A stretch of DNA of 5,938 nucleotides. Origin: Bordetella parapertussis. Its GTDB lineage: Bacteria > Pseudomonadota > Gammaproteobacteria > Burkholderiales > Burkholderiaceae_C. Below the pieces are notes generated by a model that was given only the letters and a program-made list of their open reading frames with translations, searched no databases and was not told the DNA's origin. Positions 5,354-5,938 of the stretch are shown piece by piece (position 1 is the first letter of the stretch; each line of letters opens with the position of its first letter). The position numbers were made by a program, and so were the translations under genes. The DNA lies in the NCBI GenBank assembly GCA_945888535.1, contig CAMDAN010000123.1:1-5938 (forward strand). Reading direction: 5' to 3'.

Positions 5354-5938
5354 ATGAAACAAGGCCTGTCCCTACGGGTATCCCAGCATCTGGCTTTAAC
5401 GCCACAGCTGCAGCAATCCATCCGTTTGTTGCAGCTCTCCACCTTAGAACTCAGCCAAGAAATCGAGCAAATGCTCGAGGCTAATCCGTTTTTAGAAGTG
5501 GACCACGAAGCTGCTGAACGAGAGCAATATGGGCTTGAGCAAGCCGATGCGCAAGTCAGCGAAGGCGACCGCCTGTCAGAGTTTGCGCCCTCCTCGGTAA
5601 CCGATTACGCCAGTACAACGTCCACCGACGGCAACAAAGACCAAGAAATCACACCCTTAAGCGCAGAGATCGGTGGCGATGACAGCGTCAACTGGGAAGG
5701 CGACGGCACCACGGAGACTGCGCCCGACGATGGCGAATGGGGCGGTGAGGCCAAAGCAAAAGCCAACAACTTAGGTGATGACGAAGACAAAGACGCCACC
5801 GAGTTGGCGCGAGTCCAAGAATCGCTCCAAGCGTTTTTGCATCGTCAAGCCTTGCGCTTGCGCCTTAGCGATACCGACAGCGCTGCATTGCGGTTTTTAA
5901 TTGAGTCGCTCAACGACGATGGCTATTTAGAAGACCCG
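5354..5938 (+). CDS. rpoN: RNA polymerase sigma-54 factor, N-terminal part (runs off the right edge)
   Basis: Alternative sigma factor that directs RNA polymerase to -24/-12 promoters and needs AAA+ activators to open DNA. The first 195 codons are present with no stop; the family is usually about 470-520 residues, so well over half is outside the window. Region I (1-50) is the Gln- and Leu-rich activator-responding domain: [26 protein letters not shown] and [13 protein letters not shown]. Region II (about 51-148) is a long, very acidic, low-complexity linker rich in Asp, Glu, Gly and Thr. From about 150 the core-binding domain begins ([20 protein letters not shown], then [13 protein letters not shown], typical of the family). 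The ATG is two bases after the lptB stop, with no clear ribosome-binding site, so translation is probably coupled to lptB. Missing from view are the helix-turn-helix and the RpoN box. The lptA-lptB-rpoN order is widespread in proteobacteria. Confidence 0.96.
   Translation, partial: MKQGLSLRVSQHLALTPQLQQSIRLLQLSTLELSQEIEQMLEANPFLEVDHEAAEREQYGLEQADAQVSEGDRLSEFAPSSVTDYASTTSTDGNKDQEITPLSAEIGGDDSVNWEGDGTTETAPDDGEWGGEAKAKANNLGDDEDKDATELARVQESLQAFLHRQALRLRLSDTDSAALRFLIESLNDDGYLEDP

Overview
The window looks like ordinary core chromosome of a betaproteobacterium, most likely order Burkholderiales and possibly Comamonadaceae. The evidence is gene content and order (argS, a SPOR-domain gene and dsbA in a row; lptA, lptB and rpoN in a row), the style of the proteins (RpoN starting [11 protein letters not shown], a Tat-like DsbA signal), and promoters ending in TAAAAT or TACAAT very close to the start codon. 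Base composition looks mid-range for the order and leucine codons TTG and TTA are common, so it is probably not one of the high-GC members. I judged this by eye and did not count it.

Layout. Positions 1-665 (minus strand) hold most of a classical short-chain dehydrogenase/reductase whose C-terminus runs off the left edge. Positions 666-777 are a 112-base divergent intergenic region with a nested inverted repeat and a likely argS promoter. Positions 778-3816 (plus) hold argS, an inner-membrane SPOR-domain protein and a periplasmic DsbA oxidoreductase, closely spaced and probably co-transcribed. Positions 3817-3897 are a short junction with a hairpin, a short direct repeat, a promoter and a possible nine-codon leader peptide. 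Positions 3898-5938 (plus) hold lptA, lptB and the first 195 codons of rpoN. lptA and lptB overlap by four bases and rpoN starts two bases after lptB.

How the genes fit together. ArgS charges tRNA-Arg. The SPOR protein probably binds denuded peptidoglycan at the division site. DsbA makes disulfide bonds in the periplasm; its best-known link to the neighbouring block is that LptD, the outer-membrane end of the lipopolysaccharide (LPS) transport machine, needs disulfides. LptA is the periplasmic bridge and LptB the cytoplasmic ATPase of that machine. RpoN is sigma-54, carried in the same cluster in many proteobacteria.

I found no mobile element, CRISPR array, tRNA, rRNA or obviously new system. 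The points worth a second look are small: lptC is not in its usual place before lptA; the argS and lptA promoters both have the -10 box in a GC-rich dyad close to a start codon; a possible leaderless micro-ORF is stop-start coupled to lptA; the SDR/argS gap contains a concentric inverted repeat; and LptB has an N-terminal extension.
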